Below, in pieces: positions 9,869 through 19,923 of a DNA stretch of 64,000 nucleotides. Where the stretch lies: the NCBI RefSeq assembly GCF_001096185.1, contig NZ_CRPU01000005.1, positions 94,047 to 158,046 on the forward strand, written 5' to 3'. The notes under the pieces were generated by a model. That model had not been told where the DNA came from, ran no database searches, and saw only the letters and a list, made by a program, of their open reading frames with translations. The translations under genes were made by a program, and so were the position numbers. This DNA is from Streptococcus pneumoniae. GTDB lineage: Bacteria; Bacillota; Bacilli; Lactobacillales; Streptococcaceae. Position 1 is the first letter of the stretch. Each line of letters begins with the position of its first letter.

Positions 9869-10501
9869 TTACACCTCTTGCCAAGTTTCTTGGTCTTCCT
9901 TAAAGCGTTTTAGGAGGTCGAGTCCTTCTGGTGTGATGTAACCTTCTTCTTGGGCTAGATGGATAAGCTCGCTATAGTTTGAAAGTGTCACCAATTTCAC
10001 ACCAGCATCCGCAAAGTTTTTGTCTGCTTTTGGCAATTGGTAGCTGAAAATCGCTACAACTCCAAGCACATCTGCTCCTTCGCGTTTAGCTGCGGCTACG
10101 GCTTCAAGAACTGAACCGCCAGTTGAAATAAGGTCTTCAACCACTACTATTTTTTGACCCTGAGCTACGCGACCTTCGATTTGATTACCAGCTCCGTGGT
10201 CTTTTGGTTTGCTACGGATATAGGCAAAAGGTAGATTCATCTTATCAGCAATAATAGCTCCGTGAGGAATCCCTGCTGTCGCAGTTCCTGCAATCACTTC
10301 AACCTCTGGAAAGGCTTCTTTAATAGCTTCCACAAAGCCATTTTCAATTAGGGTACGAGTTTCTGGATAGGCTAATGTCACACGATTATCAGTATAAATC
10401 GGCGACTTGATACCAGATGCCCAAGTGAAAGGCTCCTCTGGTTTGAGGTAAACGGCTTGAATTTTCAAGAGGTGGCTAGCGATATCTTTAGCAAGTGTCA
10501 C
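9869..10501 (-). CDS. pyrE: Orotate phosphoribosyltransferase PyrE
   Basis: Transfers phosphoribose from PRPP to orotate to make OMP in UMP synthesis. The 210-residue type I PRTase has the PRPP-binding motif [16 protein letters not shown] near residues 121-135, the substrate loop [18 protein letters not shown], and [16 protein letters not shown] at the N-terminus. The length is normal. It follows pyrF after 33 nt and shares the PyrR-controlled leader upstream of pyrF. Product of this step is the substrate of PyrF, so the two last steps of UMP synthesis are paired. Confidence 0.97.
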   Translation of the reverse strand: MTLAKDIASHLLKIQAVYLKPEEPFTWASGIKSPIYTDNRVTLAYPETRTLIENGFVEAIKEAFPEVEVIAGTATAGIPHGAIIADKMNLPFAYIRSKPKDHGAGNQIEGRVAQGQKIVVVEDLISTGGSVLEAVAAAKREGADVLGVVAIFSYQLPKADKNFADAGVKLVTLSNYSELIHLAQEEGYITPEGLDLLKRFKEDQETWQEV

Positions 10502-10534
10502 GGTCTTCTCCTTTTATTTTTCTAATCTAGTTCT

Positions 10535-11236
10535 TTAATTCCAGTCCTGTGTCCATTCATCCTTGATGGCATGATAAGCTGCAACAGGATCCTCAGCTTG
10601 GGTAATGGGACGTCCCACTACGATATAGTCACTACCGATTTGATAGGCATCAGCAGGTGTCATGACGCGTTTTTGGTCTCCAACAGCAGCTCCCTGAGGA
10701 CGAATGCCCGGTGTTAGACAGATAAAATCTGGATTGGTAGCCTGCTTGATGACTTGCACTTCCTGAGCCGAGCAAACGACACCATCCAAACCCGCTTCAG
10801 CTGTCTTCTTGGCATAGTGGATCACTGACTCCTGCAGGCTGGTTTGGATATTTTGAAAATCCTGCATCTGAGCTTCTGAGGTTGAGGTCAGCTGAGTGAC
10901 AGCAATCAATTTTGCTTGACTTCCAAGACCTTCACGCGCCGCCTTCATCATCTCTACGCCGCCAGCAGCATGAACATTGGTCATATCCACACCAAGCTGA
11001 GACAGGACCTTCATGGCTGACTTTACTGTATTAGGAATGTCATGCAGCTTGAGGTCCAAAAAGACACTGTGCCCCAGACCTTTCAAGTAAGACACAATCT
11101 CAGGCCCCGTTGCGTAATAGAGCTCCATCCCTACCTTGAGATAAAGGCTTTCTTCTGCTGGAAAAAGAGCTAAAAATTCCTTGACTGCCTCAAAACTAGG
11201 AAAATCAAGAGCAATAACTGGACGATGTTCTCGCAT
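10535..11236 (-). CDS. pyrF: Orotidine 5'-phosphate decarboxylase PyrF
   Basis: Decarboxylates OMP to UMP. The 233-residue TIM-barrel protein shows the catalytic D-x-K-x-x-D signature as [12 protein letters not shown] near residues 59-70, [18 protein letters not shown] and [12 protein letters not shown], and the C-terminal VVGRPIT phosphate-binding loop. The start at 11236 is preceded by AGGAG. The untranslated leader of about 155 nt carries the PyrR binding loop and attenuator at 11290-11379. Confidence 0.97.
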   Translation of the reverse strand: MREHRPVIALDFPSFEAVKEFLALFPAEESLYLKVGMELYYATGPEIVSYLKGLGHSVFLDLKLHDIPNTVKSAMKVLSQLGVDMTNVHAAGGVEMMKAAREGLGSQAKLIAVTQLTSTSEAQMQDFQNIQTSLQESVIHYAKKTAEAGLDGVVCSAQEVQVIKQATNPDFICLTPGIRPQGAAVGDQKRVMTPADAYQIGSDYIVVGRPITQAEDPVAAYHAIKDEWTQDWN

Positions 11237-11289
11237 AGGTTTCTCCTTTTACCTTTGCTAGTGAGAGAGTCTGGCCACAAGAAGGCACG

Positions 11290-11320
11290 AAAAAAGGAAC
11301 CTGCCAACAGCAAGGTTCCA
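11290..11320 (-). terminator. pyr attenuator terminator
   Basis: Minus-strand stem GGAACCTTGCTG / CAGCAAGGTTCC-type hairpin (GGAACCTTGCTGTTGGCAGG TTCC region) followed by six T. It lies downstream of the PyrR-binding loop and would stop transcription before pyrF when uridine nucleotides are high. Confidence 0.85.
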
Positions 11321-11382
11321 CGAAAAATGGGTAGTCTCCACCCTTTCACCGTCTAACCTTAGCTGCCTCTCTGGACTGCTTT
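11321..11382 (-). promoter_or_regulatory. PyrR-binding leader (anti-antiterminator) of pyrF-pyrE
   Basis: The minus strand reads AGTCCAGAGAGGCAGC at about 11364-11379, the conserved PyrR-binding loop consensus (ARUCCNGNGAGGYU). The following AAGGTTAGACGG...GGTGGAGACTACCC segment would form the alternative antiterminator. PyrR with UMP binds here and favours the terminator at 11290-11320. Confidence 0.88.
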
Positions 11383-11396
11383 AAAGGTTTTTTACT

Positions 11397-11425
11397 ATTC
11401 TATTATTTCTACTAGCACTTGTCAA
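11397..11425 (-). promoter_or_regulatory. Promoter of pyrF-pyrE
   Basis: Perfect -35 TTGACA (11420-11425), 17-nt spacer and -10 TAGAAT (11397-11402), starting transcription just ahead of the PyrR leader. Confidence 0.85.
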
Positions 11426-11468
11426 GTAAAAACATGGAAACTAAAGAGCTATAGGAGAAAAGGTAAGC

Positions 11469-12668
11469 CTAGCGACGCGATGAACGCTGACTTGTTTGGT
11501 TTCGATTGCTCTCTTCCTCCAGCTTTTTCTTCTCTTCTTCCTGTTTTTTCTCGGCTTCCTTAGCCTCTTGTTTGGCTTTTTCCTCAGCTTCCATAATCAA
11601 TTTATCCGCTACAGTGTAACTGTAAATTCCAGCTTCCATGTCGACCACACTCGGTTCTGACAATTGTGGCTTAATCTTGCTGTAATAAGGCAGTTTCTTA
11701 CTCATTTCAGAAAGGGGAACCAAGACTTCGTCCGAATCATTCATAGTCAATCGAATTAAATCTGATGTGACCTTGCTTGGGGCTAGTTCCACTTTTTGGA
11801 TAGCAGACTTGAGTTCTGGGCTAATTTGAGCAAGTTCTGAGACAAAAGCCTTGATTTGTTCACTATCATTAAAAAGAACTGATATATAAGTTTCTGGCAG
11901 ACTCACCAAACTTACCGCACTGGTCTCAAGCTGACCACTGGAAAGAATAGGATAATGATTTTCTCCAGAAACATAGTAGGCCACAATATCGTATTCCTTG
12001 ACCTTTATAGTAAACTTGGTTGGAAATTGATAAACAAGCTGAGCTGATTCAACCCAATAATTAGACTTGATCTGCTCTTCATATTTTGCCTTATCTAGCA
12101 GAAGGTTAATCGTATAATCCGAATCCTGAATGCCTGAAGCCTGTAGAATATCATCAGCCGTAGTTTGCACCGTTCCCTCAACACGGTTATCCTTCGTGGT
12201 CGCATAAGGACTGAGCAAATAAGCAGAGACAATCAATAAAAGCAGACTTGGAAATAAAATCGTGAAGGCTCGTAAGATATGGAGGCCAGGAATCTTTGCT
12301 TTGGATGGTTTTTCCTTTGTAGCCTTTTTAGCAAACTGTTTATCCTGGTCCTCGCCCTCTTTAGACTCTGATTCTTCTATCTCTTCTTCCTCTTTGTCAC
12401 CCTCTGAGGATGCTACTTTTTCTTCAGACTCTTCCTTAGCTGATTCTGAGTCTTTTGAATCAGATTCACTCTCTTGGTCCTCGGTTGCATCTGACTTTTC
12501 AGATTTTGAAGCCATTCGAGCTTGTCTTTCCTTTTCTTTCTCCTCAGCTAGGGCCGCCTCTTCTTCAGCCTTCTTTTTTAGATATTCTTGGTTTCGTTTC
12601 TGCCATTCTGATAACTCTTTCAATTCTTCGAGGATTTCTTTGCCCTCATTTTTCTTATCTTTTGACAT
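11469..12668 (-). CDS. divIB: Cell division protein DivIB/FtsQ
   Basis: A bitopic division protein that bridges FtsL/DivIC to the septal peptidoglycan synthases. The 399-residue protein has a long charged cytoplasmic N-terminus (about 1-130) of K/E/S runs, one membrane helix near 131-155 (AFTILFPSLLLLIVSAYLL), then a POTRA domain starting RVEGTVQTTADDILQASGI and the FtsQ/DivIB beta domain. It ends in a K/E-rich then R/S-rich tail. Strongly acidic and basic low-complexity parts explain the long mirror frame on the other strand. It lies 9 nt after murG in the murD-murG-divIB block of the division/wall cluster. Confidence 0.95.
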   Translation of the reverse strand: MSKDKKNEGKEILEELKELSEWQKRNQEYLKKKAEEEAALAEEKEKERQARMASKSEKSDATEDQESESDSKDSESAKEESEEKVASSEGDKEEEEIEESESKEGEDQDKQFAKKATKEKPSKAKIPGLHILRAFTILFPSLLLLIVSAYLLSPYATTKDNRVEGTVQTTADDILQASGIQDSDYTINLLLDKAKYEEQIKSNYWVESAQLVYQFPTKFTIKVKEYDIVAYYVSGENHYPILSSGQLETSAVSLVSLPETYISVLFNDSEQIKAFVSELAQISPELKSAIQKVELAPSKVTSDLIRLTMNDSDEVLVPLSEMSKKLPYYSKIKPQLSEPSVVDMEAGIYSYTVADKLIMEAEEKAKQEAKEAEKKQEEEKKKLEEESNRNQTSQRSSRR

Positions 12669-12677
12669 TTACTTTCC

Positions 12678-13736
12678 TTATGATAAATCTTTTTTCAACA
12701 ATTGATAAAAATCTGCTAGAGATTTCAATTCCTTAGAAGCCTTCATCTTGGCTTGATAATCTTCCTTGTGGCTTAGTAAGTGAGAAAGCTTCTCTTCCAA
12801 ACTATCCAAGGTCAAATCACTTTCTTGAAGCTCTTCTGCATAGCCTTTTTTTACAAAGTAGGCTGCATTTTCAATCTGGTCACCACGACTTGCTTCACGA
12901 CCAAGTGGCACTATAACATGTAATTTTGCCATGGCCAAGAGCTCAAAAATCGTATTGGCACCACCACGTGTCACAACAATATCAGCCAATTCCATCAAGG
13001 GTTGATAGAGATTGGTCACATAGTCAACACGAAAAAGATTTTGGCTCAACTCGTTCAGGCTAGAATCTCCCGTTAGATTGATAATATTGTAGCGTTCTGC
13101 CAATTCTTTCTTATGGTCTGTCACCAATTGGTTAAAGACACGAGCACCTGCAGAACCACCGACAAACAATACAGTTGGCAATTGGGGATTAAAGTGGGTT
13201 TGAATATCCACCAATTCATCTGGTTCTGGACTTTTTTGGTCTGAAACCTTGGTCACTGCTCCCACATGCTCAACCTTAGACAAACTTGAAGCTTGCTCAA
13301 AGGTTGAATACATCTTCGTCGCAAATTTATAGGCGATTTTATTGGCCAAGCCCATAGACAGGTCAGATTCATGAATAAAGACAGGCACTCCAGACACACG
13401 CGCAGCGATAACAGGCGGTACTGAGACAAAGCCTCCCTTTGAAAAAAGAGCCTGTGGACGAAGTCGCAACATGATAAAGAGAGATTGGATAATTCCCCAA
13501 CCAACTTTGAAGACGTCCAGCATATTTTGCCAAGAGAAATAGCGACGCAATTTCCCAGTCGCAATGGAATGGAAGGTGACATCTAGACCTGACTTGAGGA
13601 TTTCTTGGTGTTCGATGCCACGTTTATCTCCGATATAGTGGACTTCCCAGCCATCTTCGATGAACTTGGACATTAACAAAAGGTTGAGCGTCACGTGTCC
13701 AACCGTCCCCCCACCTGTAAAGACAATTTTTTTCAT
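12678..13736 (-). CDS. murG: UDP-GlcNAc lipid I transferase MurG
   Basis: MurG adds GlcNAc to lipid I to give lipid II at the inner face of the membrane. The 352-residue GT-B enzyme shows the N-terminal glycine loop [43 protein letters not shown], and the sugar-nucleotide site [36 protein letters not shown]. The length is normal. It begins 1 nt after murD with AAGGA before the ATG, so the two are co-translated. Confidence 0.97.
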   Translation of the reverse strand: MKKIVFTGGGTVGHVTLNLLLMSKFIEDGWEVHYIGDKRGIEHQEILKSGLDVTFHSIATGKLRRYFSWQNMLDVFKVGWGIIQSLFIMLRLRPQALFSKGGFVSVPPVIAARVSGVPVFIHESDLSMGLANKIAYKFATKMYSTFEQASSLSKVEHVGAVTKVSDQKSPEPDELVDIQTHFNPQLPTVLFVGGSAGARVFNQLVTDHKKELAERYNIINLTGDSSLNELSQNLFRVDYVTNLYQPLMELADIVVTRGGANTIFELLAMAKLHVIVPLGREASRGDQIENAAYFVKKGYAEELQESDLTLDSLEEKLSHLLSHKEDYQAKMKASKELKSLADFYQLLKKDLS

Positions 13737-13737
13737 A

Positions 13738-15090
13738 TTATTCCTTTAACTCCGCTACTGTGTCGATAAAGAGGTCGCCACGTACTTCAAAGTTAGCATA
13801 CATATCCCAGCTAGCATTAGCAGGACTGAGAAGGACTACATCTCCTTGAGTCGCAAGCTCGTAGGCCTTGCGGGTCGCATCAGCAATATCAGTCGCATCC
13901 ACATATGCCACACCAGCCTTATCTGCTGCCCGTTTGACACGTTCTGCAGACTGACCCAGGATGACCATCTTCTTGAGTCCAGTAATATCTGGCACCAATT
14001 CGTCAAACTCATTGCCACGGTCCAAACCACCTGCAATCAAAATGACCTTGCTGTTGTCAAATCCTGACAAGGCTTTTTGAGTAGCCAAGATATTGGTTGA
14101 CTTACTGTCATTATAGAATTTGACACCCTTGATTTCATCCACAAATTGGAGACGGTGTTTGACACCACCGAAGGCTGAAAGAGTTTCCTTGATGGTTTGG
14201 TTGTCTACACCACGAAGCTTGGCTACAGCAATGGTCGCAAGGGCATTTTCTACATTGTGGCTACCTGGAACTCCGATTTCATTCGCTGCCATGACTACTT
14301 CCCCACGGAAGTAGAGTTGACCATCTTCCAGATAAGCTCCATCAACCTTTTCAAGTGTTGAGAATGGTACAACAGTGGCTTGTGTTTTAGTAGCCAATTC
14401 TTTTGGCAAGTCTTGGTTAAAGTTCAAGACCAGGAAATCAGCTGCTGTCATCTTGTTTTGGATATTCCACTTGGCTGCTACATATTCCTCAAATGAACCA
14501 TGATAATCGATATGAGTTGGCATGAGGTTGGTAATAACCGCAATCTCTGGATGAAATTCTTGAACGCCCATGAGTTGGAAAGAAGAAAGTTCCATGACAA
14601 GCGTATCCTTGTCTGTCGCAGTTTGAGCCACTTGACTGGCAGGATAGCCGATATTTCCTGATAAAAGACCATGTTGGCCAGCAGCAGTCAAAACGTCCCC
14701 AATCATGGTCGTTGTGGTTGTTTTACCGTTCGAACCAGTAATACCAACAATCGGTGCTTCTGAAATCAAATAAGCCAATTCCACCTCAGTCAAGACTGGA
14801 ATTCCCTTGGCCAAAGCCTTTTCAATCATGGGATTGCTGTAAGGAATGCCTGGATTTTTCACCATCAGAGCAAACTCTTCATCCAAGAGTTCCAAAGGAT
14901 GACCACCTGTGATAACCTTGATCCCTTCTTCCAGCAAACTTTGGGCAGCGGGATTGTCCTCAAAAGGTTTTCCGTCATTTACCGTCACAATGGCACCCAG
15001 CTTATCCAACAAACGAGCTGCGGATTCACCAGACTTGGCCAAACCTAAAACAAGGACTTTCTTATTTTTAAATTGATCTATTACTTTCAT
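13738..15090 (-). CDS. murD: UDP-N-acetylmuramoyl-L-alanine:D-glutamate ligase MurD
   Basis: Adds D-glutamate to UDP-MurNAc-L-Ala in the cytoplasm. The 450-residue Mur ligase has the N-terminal nucleotide fold ([17 protein letters not shown]), the ATP loop [16 protein letters not shown] near 117-132, [25 protein letters not shown], and a C-terminal [19 protein letters not shown]. The length is normal. It heads the murD-murG-divIB operon, with an extended -10 TGGTAAAAT (15118-15126) about 30 nt upstream. Confidence 0.98.
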   Translation of the reverse strand: MKVIDQFKNKKVLVLGLAKSGESAARLLDKLGAIVTVNDGKPFEDNPAAQSLLEEGIKVITGGHPLELLDEEFALMVKNPGIPYSNPMIEKALAKGIPVLTEVELAYLISEAPIVGITGSNGKTTTTTMIGDVLTAAGQHGLLSGNIGYPASQVAQTATDKDTLVMELSSFQLMGVQEFHPEIAVITNLMPTHIDYHGSFEEYVAAKWNIQNKMTAADFLVLNFNQDLPKELATKTQATVVPFSTLEKVDGAYLEDGQLYFRGEVVMAANEIGVPGSHNVENALATIAVAKLRGVDNQTIKETLSAFGGVKHRLQFVDEIKGVKFYNDSKSTNILATQKALSGFDNSKVILIAGGLDRGNEFDELVPDITGLKKMVILGQSAERVKRAADKAGVAYVDATDIADATRKAYELATQGDVVLLSPANASWDMYANFEVRGDLFIDTVAELKE

Positions 15091-15180
15091 GTCTCGAACT
15101 CCATTTCTACTCCTACTATTTTACCATTTTTATGGAAATAATTCTAAACGAAAATGCTCAGATTCAGCATTCTAACAAGC

Positions 15181-15211
15181 AAAAAAAGAGAGCCAAAACT
15201 CTCTTTTTTAT
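15181..15211 (-). terminator. Terminator after typA-DUF3165
   Basis: Minus-strand AAAAAAGAGAGTTTTGGCTCTC followed by seven T; it overlaps the end of the DUF3165 stop region and ends that transcript ahead of murD. Confidence 0.9.
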
Positions 15212-15462
15212 CTTCTTTTACTTTTTTTGACTGGCATGAGTGTGATGTCTCTCACACTAAAGTAAGCTAGGATTAACATGGCTATTGCTAGGAACATTTC
15301 TGTTGGTAATTGAAAAATTTTCAGAAAAGATAGAGCCAATAAAATCAAGAGTGCCACTAAAATACATACCATAGCGACGATATTGACTGTCCCTTTAATG
15401 CTTTCTGGTGTCGCAAATACATAGAGTAGAAGCAGTAAAATTCCTAGGACTAAATAAACCAT
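15208..15462 (-). CDS. Small membrane protein, DUF3165 family
   Basis: An 84-residue protein with three hydrophobic helices (about 2-17, 25-47, 54-70) and a basic C-terminal tail KKSKRR. It matches the streptococcal DUF3165 type of protein found next to typA and murD; no function is known. It starts 19 nt after typA and ends at a strong terminator, so it is the second gene of a typA transcript. Nothing in it suggests an enzyme. Confidence 0.8.
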   Translation of the reverse strand: MVYLVLGILLLLLYVFATPESIKGTVNIVAMVCILVALLILLALSFLKIFQLPTEMFLAIAMLILAYFSVRDITLMPVKKSKRR

Positions 15463-15481
15463 CTTTCTCTCTTTCTAGCTC

Positions 15482-17323
15482 TTATTCAGCTGATTTTTTC
15501 TTCTTGTTAGCTTTCTCACGCTCTGCCTTGTTAAGGATTTGTTTACGCAAACGGATAGACTCAGGCGTTACTTCCATGTACTCATCGTCGTTCAAGAACT
15601 CAAGAGACTCTTCAAGAGTCAAAATACGAGGTGTCTTGATAACAGCTGTTTGGTCCTTAGTAGCTGAACGAACGTTGGTCATTTGTTTAGCCTTAGTGAT
15701 GTTAACTGTCAAGTCATTTTCACGAGAGTTTTCACCGATGATCATTCCTTCATAAACCTCAGTACCTGGGTTGACAAAAATCGTACCACGTTCTTCGATA
15801 GACATGATTGAGTAAGTTGTAGCCTTACCAGCATCGATAGAAACAAGGGCACCACGGTGACGACCACCAATTTCACCTGGAATCAATGGCAAGTATTGGT
15901 CGAAGGTATGGTTCATGATACCGTAACCACGAGTCATTGACAAGAACTCAGTTGAGTATCCAATCAAACCACGCGCAGGAACAAGGAAGACCAAACGAGT
16001 TTGACCATTACCAGTTGAAATCATATCCAACATTTCACCCTTACGTTCAGAAAGGCTTTGGATAACAGACCCTTGGTATTCTTCTGGAGTGTCGATTTGA
16101 ACACGTTCAAATGGCTCACATTTAACACCGTCGATTTCTTTTACGATAACTTCTGGACGAGATACTTGAAGCTCATAGCCCTCACGACGCATTGTTTCGA
16201 TAAGGATTGACAAGTGCAATTCTCCACGTCCTGAAACAGTCCATTTATCTGGTGAATCAGTTGGGTCAACACGAAGGGAAACGTCTGTTTGCAATTCTGC
16301 CTGCAGGCGTTCTTCCACCTTACGAGAAGTTACCCATTTACCTTCTTTACCAGCAAATGGTGAGTTGTTAACCAAGAAAGTCATTTGAAGGGTTGGCTCA
16401 TCGATGTGTAGGATTGGAAGAGCTTCTACTGCATCTGTCGGAGTGATGGTTTCACCGACAAAGATATCTTCCATACCAGAAACGGCAATCAAGTCACCCG
16501 CTTTGGCTTCTTGGATTTCACGACGTTCCAAACCAAAGAAACCGAAGAGTTTTGTAACACGGAAGTTTTTAGTTGTACCGTCAAGTTTAGAAAGGGTAAC
16601 TTGGTCCCCAACCTTAACTGTACCACGGAAGACACGACCGATACCGATACGTCCAACGAAGTCATTGTAGTCCAAAAGTGACACTTGGAACTGCAAAGGC
16701 TCATCTGAGTTATCTACTGGAGCTGGGATATGGTCGATAATCGTGTCAAAGATTGGTGCCATAGTAGTTTCTTGATCAGCTGGATCATCTGACAATGAAG
16801 AAGTTCCGTTGATCGCTGATGCATAGACCACTGGGAAGTCAAGCTGGTCGTCATCTGCACCAAGCTCGATGAAAAGTTCCAAGACTTCGTCCACTACTTC
16901 TGCTGGACGAGCTGATGGTTTATCGATTTTGTTAACAACCACGATTGGGACAAGGTCTTGTTCCAAGGCTTTTTTCAATACGAAACGAGTCTGTGGCATG
17001 GTTCCTTCGTAGGCATCTACAACCAAGACAACACCGTCAACCATTTTCATGATACGCTCAACTTCTCCACCGAAGTCCGCGTGTCCTGGTGTGTCCATGA
17101 TGTTGATACGAGTTCCGTTGTAGGCAACAGCTGTATTTTTAGCAAGGATGGTAATTCCACGCTCTTTCTCGATATCATTTGAGTCCATGGCACGCTCTGC
17201 CAATTCAGTACGTGCATCAAGCGTTTCTGATTGTTTCAATAATTCGTCAACGAGGGTTGTTTTACCGTGGTCAACGTGGGCGATAATCGCAATGTTACGG
17301 ATATCTTCTCTTAATTTTGTCAT
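15482..17323 (-). CDS. typA: Translational GTPase TypA/BipA
   Basis: A ribosome-binding GTPase related to EF-G/LepA, important for 50S assembly and stress growth. The 613-residue protein has G1 [10 protein letters not shown] near residue 17, G3 [15 protein letters not shown]4 [12 protein letters not shown], a domain II beta barrel, and the C-terminal [27 protein letters not shown] of BipA. The frame is open to 17344, but the ATG at 17323 (MTKLREDIR) has an AGAGGA site at the right distance and is the family start. An extended -10 TGGTATAAT lies at 17366-17374. Confidence 0.97.
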   Translation of the reverse strand: MTKLREDIRNIAIIAHVDHGKTTLVDELLKQSETLDARTELAERAMDSNDIEKERGITILAKNTAVAYNGTRINIMDTPGHADFGGEVERIMKMVDGVVLVVDAYEGTMPQTRFVLKKALEQDLVPIVVVNKIDKPSARPAEVVDEVLELFIELGADDDQLDFPVVYASAINGTSSLSDDPADQETTMAPIFDTIIDHIPAPVDNSDEPLQFQVSLLDYNDFVGRIGIGRVFRGTVKVGDQVTLSKLDGTTKNFRVTKLFGFFGLERREIQEAKAGDLIAVSGMEDIFVGETITPTDAVEALPILHIDEPTLQMTFLVNNSPFAGKEGKWVTSRKVEERLQAELQTDVSLRVDPTDSPDKWTVSGRGELHLSILIETMRREGYELQVSRPEVIVKEIDGVKCEPFERVQIDTPEEYQGSVIQSLSERKGEMLDMISTGNGQTRLVFLVPARGLIGYSTEFLSMTRGYGIMNHTFDQYLPLIPGEIGGRHRGALVSIDAGKATTYSIMSIEERGTIFVNPGTEVYEGMIIGENSRENDLTVNITKAKQMTNVRSATKDQTAVIKTPRILTLEESLEFLNDDEYMEVTPESIRLRKQILNKAEREKANKKKKSAE

Positions 17324-17469
17324 GATTTCCTCTATAATATTCAAAATTTATTTTCTAACTGAACGATTATACCATAATTTCAAGTAAATAACATAATTCA
17401 AGCAAGTGTAAATGTTTTCACTCTGCTTTTCTTTTCACGTCAAGTCTTTTCAAAGTAAGAGACTTATGA

Positions 17470-17475
17470 TAAGAT
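17470..17475 (+). promoter_or_regulatory. Extended -10 of the pseudouridine synthase gene
   Basis: TGATAAGAT (17467-17475) with a weak -35 TTTTCA 16 nt upstream. It ends 9 nt before the ATG, so the mRNA would have a leader of only two or three nucleotides. Confidence 0.5.
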
Positions 17476-17484
17476 AGGCACAGT

Positions 17485-18210
17485 ATGCGTTTAGATAATT
17501 TATTAGCCCAAGAAAAAGTTAGCCGAAAGGCCATGAAGCAAGCCTTACTCAAAGGGGAAATTCTCGTCGATGGTTGCCCAGCCCGCTCCCTAGCCCAAAA
17601 TATCGATACAGGACTACAAAAACTCCTTTTTCAAGACCAAATCATTCGAGGCTATGAGCACACCTATCTTATGCTTCATAAACCAGCTAGTGTCGTTACA
17701 GCCAACAAAGACAAGAAACTTCCAACCGTCATGGACCTCCTTCCGCCTGACATCCAGTCTGACAAGCTCTATGCCGTCGGCCGACTGGACCGAGATACGA
17801 CAGGACTCCTCCTCTTGACCGATAACGGTCCCTTGGGCTTCCAACTCCTCCATCCCCAATATCATGTCGATAAAACTTACCAAGTCCAGGTTAATGGACT
17901 TCTAATACCTGACCATATCCAAACCTTTCAAAAGGGAATTATCTTTTTAGATGGCACTGTCTGTAAACCTGCAAGACTAGAGATTCTATCAACAAGTCCT
18001 TCCTACAGCGAAGCCTCTATTACCATTTCAGAAGGAAAATTTCATCAAGTCAAGAAAATGTTCCTCTCGGTTGGGGTCAAGGTGACTTCTCTCAAACGTA
18101 TCCATTTTGGACCTTGGAGCTTGGATGATAATCTTCAAGAAGGAGACTACCGCCCCCTTAACTCAGAAGAGTTGGCAAGCATTCGTGAATTTCTCAGAAA
18201 AAGTGATTAA
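17485..18210 (+). CDS. rsuA: 16S rRNA pseudouridine synthase (RsuA family)
   Basis: Isomerises a uridine of 16S rRNA (U516 in E. coli). The 241-residue protein has an S4 RNA-binding domain at 1-60 (MRLDNLLAQEKVSRKAMKQAL) and the RsuA/RluB catalytic domain with the aspartate in the motif GRLDRDTTGLLLLTDNG near residue 103, followed by HQVKKMFLSVG. The length is right. It is alone, convergent with the rhodanese gene, and separated from it by a bidirectional terminator. No Shine-Dalgarno site is seen; the promoter is so close to the ATG that the message is nearly leaderless. Confidence 0.94.
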   Translation: MRLDNLLAQEKVSRKAMKQALLKGEILVDGCPARSLAQNIDTGLQKLLFQDQIIRGYEHTYLMLHKPASVVTANKDKKLPTVMDLLPPDIQSDKLYAVGRLDRDTTGLLLLTDNGPLGFQLLHPQYHVDKTYQVQVNGLLIPDHIQTFQKGIIFLDGTVCKPARLEILSTSPSYSEASITISEGKFHQVKKMFLSVGVKVTSLKRIHFGPWSLDDNLQEGDYRPLNSEELASIREFLRKSD

Positions 18211-18246
18211 AAAATGAGCTCGGAAACATCCAAGCTCATTTTCTTA
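18209..18246. terminator. Bidirectional terminator between rsuA and rhodanese gene
   Basis: AAAATGAGCT pairs with AGCTCATTTT over a 12-nt loop; A runs on the left and T runs on the right serve both strands. Confidence 0.9.
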
Positions 18247-18627
18247 TTTCTCAACTTTCACTTTCCCTTTCCAAGAATCCAATCCATAAGAAAGGATATA
18301 AATCTCAGAAAAACCTTGTTTTTTCAAGTAAAGGGCCGCATTTGTAACCCGTTGCGCACGTTGGTTTTCGTAAAGAAGGACAGGTTTATCCTTACGAAGG
18401 GCTGCAAGACTGGTCTTCAACTGACTTGAAGGAATATTGCGGGCCCCAAGGATATGTTTTCTGTGAAATTCTGCTGGGTCACGCAAATCAATCAATTGAC
18501 CCGTACGAATCAAGGCTTCAAACTCCTCGTTGTCTACAATTTTAGCCGCACGGCGAATACGAAAATAGTTAAAGCCCATCCATGCCAACATTGCCAGTAT
18601 AAGCGCCCACAAAATCCAAGTAACCAT
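18244..18627 (-). CDS. Membrane-anchored rhodanese-like protein
   Basis: A 127-residue protein with one N-terminal membrane helix (WILWALILAMLAWMGFNYF) and a single rhodanese domain (about 30-125). The LIDLRDPAEFHRKHILGARNIPSS segment is typical. The active-site position, where thiosulfate sulfurtransferases have Cys, reads LLYENQRAQR; no Cys is present in the loop or anywhere obvious, so it is likely an inactive or binding rhodanese fold. It overlaps the YqgQ gene by 1 nt, so the two are coupled. Specific role unknown. Confidence 0.85.
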   Translation of the reverse strand: MVTWILWALILAMLAWMGFNYFRIRRAAKIVDNEEFEALIRTGQLIDLRDPAEFHRKHILGARNIPSSQLKTSLAALRKDKPVLLYENQRAQRVTNAALYLKKQGFSEIYILSYGLDSWKGKVKVEK

Positions 18628-18896
18628 TAGTTCTTTTCTCCATTTTTCTCAATATAATCCAATTCTATCTTGTGCTCTCTGCGAAGAACCGCTTCCGCTT
18701 CCAGATAGTCTAATTTGTCCATCAGCCCTGCATCGTAAATCCGAGAAAGCTCCAACTTCATCAGTTCAATATCATATAAGCGTTTTCCCATGTAAACAAT
18801 AATACCAAATCGTTTGAGGAATTGCTGCACATCATAGAATGTTTTCATAAGACTCATTCTAGCAAAATTTTGTGTTTTTTTCAAGAAGAGACTCAC
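18627..18896 (-). CDS. yqgQ: YqgQ/DUF910 family small protein
   Basis: A short helical protein of the YqgQ (DUF910) family, often next to glucokinase or rhodanese genes in Firmicutes; function unknown. The core MKTFYDVQQFLKRFGIIVYMGKR to YLEAEAVLRREHKIE is typical. Start is uncertain: a GTG at 18896 has AGGAG seven nt upstream, giving 89 residues, while family members usually start at the ATG at 18848 (73 residues), which lacks a good ribosome site. I list the longer form because the ribosome site favours it. The gene is divergent from the LysR regulator. Confidence 0.8.
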   Translation of the reverse strand: MSLFLKKTQNFARMSLMKTFYDVQQFLKRFGIIVYMGKRLYDIELMKLELSRIYDAGLMDKLDYLEAEAVLRREHKIELDYIEKNGEKN

Positions 18897-18923
18897 ACAA
18901 AGCTCCTGATTTTCCTATCTTCT

Positions 18924-18953
18924 TTGGCGATTCTGACGCAAGTGTGGTACAAT
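18924..18953 (+). promoter_or_regulatory. Promoter of the LysR regulator (leaderless)
   Basis: -35 TTGGCG (18924-18929), 18 nt, then extended -10 TGGTACAAT (TACAAT 18948-18953). The ATG begins 6 nt after the -10 box, which is where transcription should start. Confidence 0.7.
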
Positions 18954-18959
18954 AAAAAC

Positions 18960-19868
18960 ATGAGAATTCAACAATTACATTATATTATCAAAATCGTCGA
19001 AACTGGCTCCATGAATGAGGCAGCCAAGCAACTCTTTATCACCCAGCCAAGTCTTTCCAATGCTGTGAGAGATTTGGAAAATGAAATGGGCATTGAAATC
19101 TTTATCCGCAATCCCAAGGGAATCACCTTGACCCGTGATGGGATGGAGTTCCTCTCTTATGCCCGTCAGGTTGTCGAGCAAACCCAGCTTCTGGAGGAAC
19201 GCTATAAAAATCCTGTCGCCCACCGCGAACTCTTTAGCGTTTCATCCCAGCACTATGCCTTTGTGGTCAATGCCTTCGTCTCTCTGCTAAAGAAAAGTGA
19301 TATGGAGAAATATGAGCTCTTTCTTCGTGAAACTCGTACTTGGGAAATTATCGACGACGTCAAGAACTTCCGTAGTGAGGTCGGTGTCCTATTTTTGAAC
19401 AGCTACAACCGTGATGTTTTAACGAAAATGCTGGATGACAACCACCTGCTGGCTCATCATCTCTTCACAGCGCAACCGCATATCTTTGTCAGCAAGACCA
19501 ACCCTCTGGCAAAGAAAGACAAGGTCAAACTGTCTGATTTGGAAAACTTCCCTTACCTCAGCTATGACCAAGGGACACACAACTCCTTCTACTTTTCAGA
19601 AGAGATTCTTTCCCAAGAACACCACAAGAAATCCATTGTGGTCAGTGACCGTGCTACCCTCTTTAATCTCTTGATTGGTCTGGACGGATACACAATCGCA
19701 ACAGGGATTTTGAACAGCAACCTCAACGGAGACAATATCGTTTCTATCCCACTTGATATTGATGATCCAATTGAGCTGGTCTATATCCAGCATGAAAAAA
19801 CCAGCCTATCTAAGATGGGAGAACGCTTTATCGACTATCTACTAGAAGAAGTCCAGTTTGATAATTGA
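18960..19868 (+). CDS. LysR-type regulator, CpsY/MtaR-like
   Basis: A 302-residue LysR-family regulator: N-terminal winged helix-turn-helix (MRIQQLHYIIKIVETGSMNEAAKQLFITQPSLSNAVRDLE, residues 1-40), linker helix, and a periplasmic-binding-like effector domain. It resembles the streptococcal CpsY/MtaR/MetR group that controls methionine uptake and cell-surface traits; target genes cannot be read here. The open frame extends to 18822, but the -10 box at 18948-18953 lies inside that extension, so the ATG at 18960 must be the start. There is no Shine-Dalgarno site; the mRNA appears to begin at the ATG itself. Confidence 0.88.
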   Translation: MRIQQLHYIIKIVETGSMNEAAKQLFITQPSLSNAVRDLENEMGIEIFIRNPKGITLTRDGMEFLSYARQVVEQTQLLEERYKNPVAHRELFSVSSQHYAFVVNAFVSLLKKSDMEKYELFLRETRTWEIIDDVKNFRSEVGVLFLNSYNRDVLTKMLDDNHLLAHHLFTAQPHIFVSKTNPLAKKDKVKLSDLENFPYLSYDQGTHNSFYFSEEILSQEHHKKSIVVSDRATLFNLLIGLDGYTIATGILNSNLNGDNIVSIPLDIDDPIELVYIQHEKTSLSKMGERFIDYLLEEVQFDN

Positions 19869-19875
19869 GAAATGA

Positions 19876-19923
19876 TAAGAACCAATATGTAGGCTAGCAA
19901 CAACCTGCACATTGGTTCTTTTT
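19876..19923. terminator. Bidirectional terminator between LysR gene and SDR gene
   Basis: AAGAACCAAT(A)TGTAGG pairs with CCTGCACATTGGTTCTT, with T runs on the plus strand and A/T-rich flanks for the minus strand. Confidence 0.85.

Noticed and set aside
12262-12736. Frames opposite the charged N-terminus of divIB
   Set aside because: Serine-rich mirror of K/E-rich coding; no ribosome sites.
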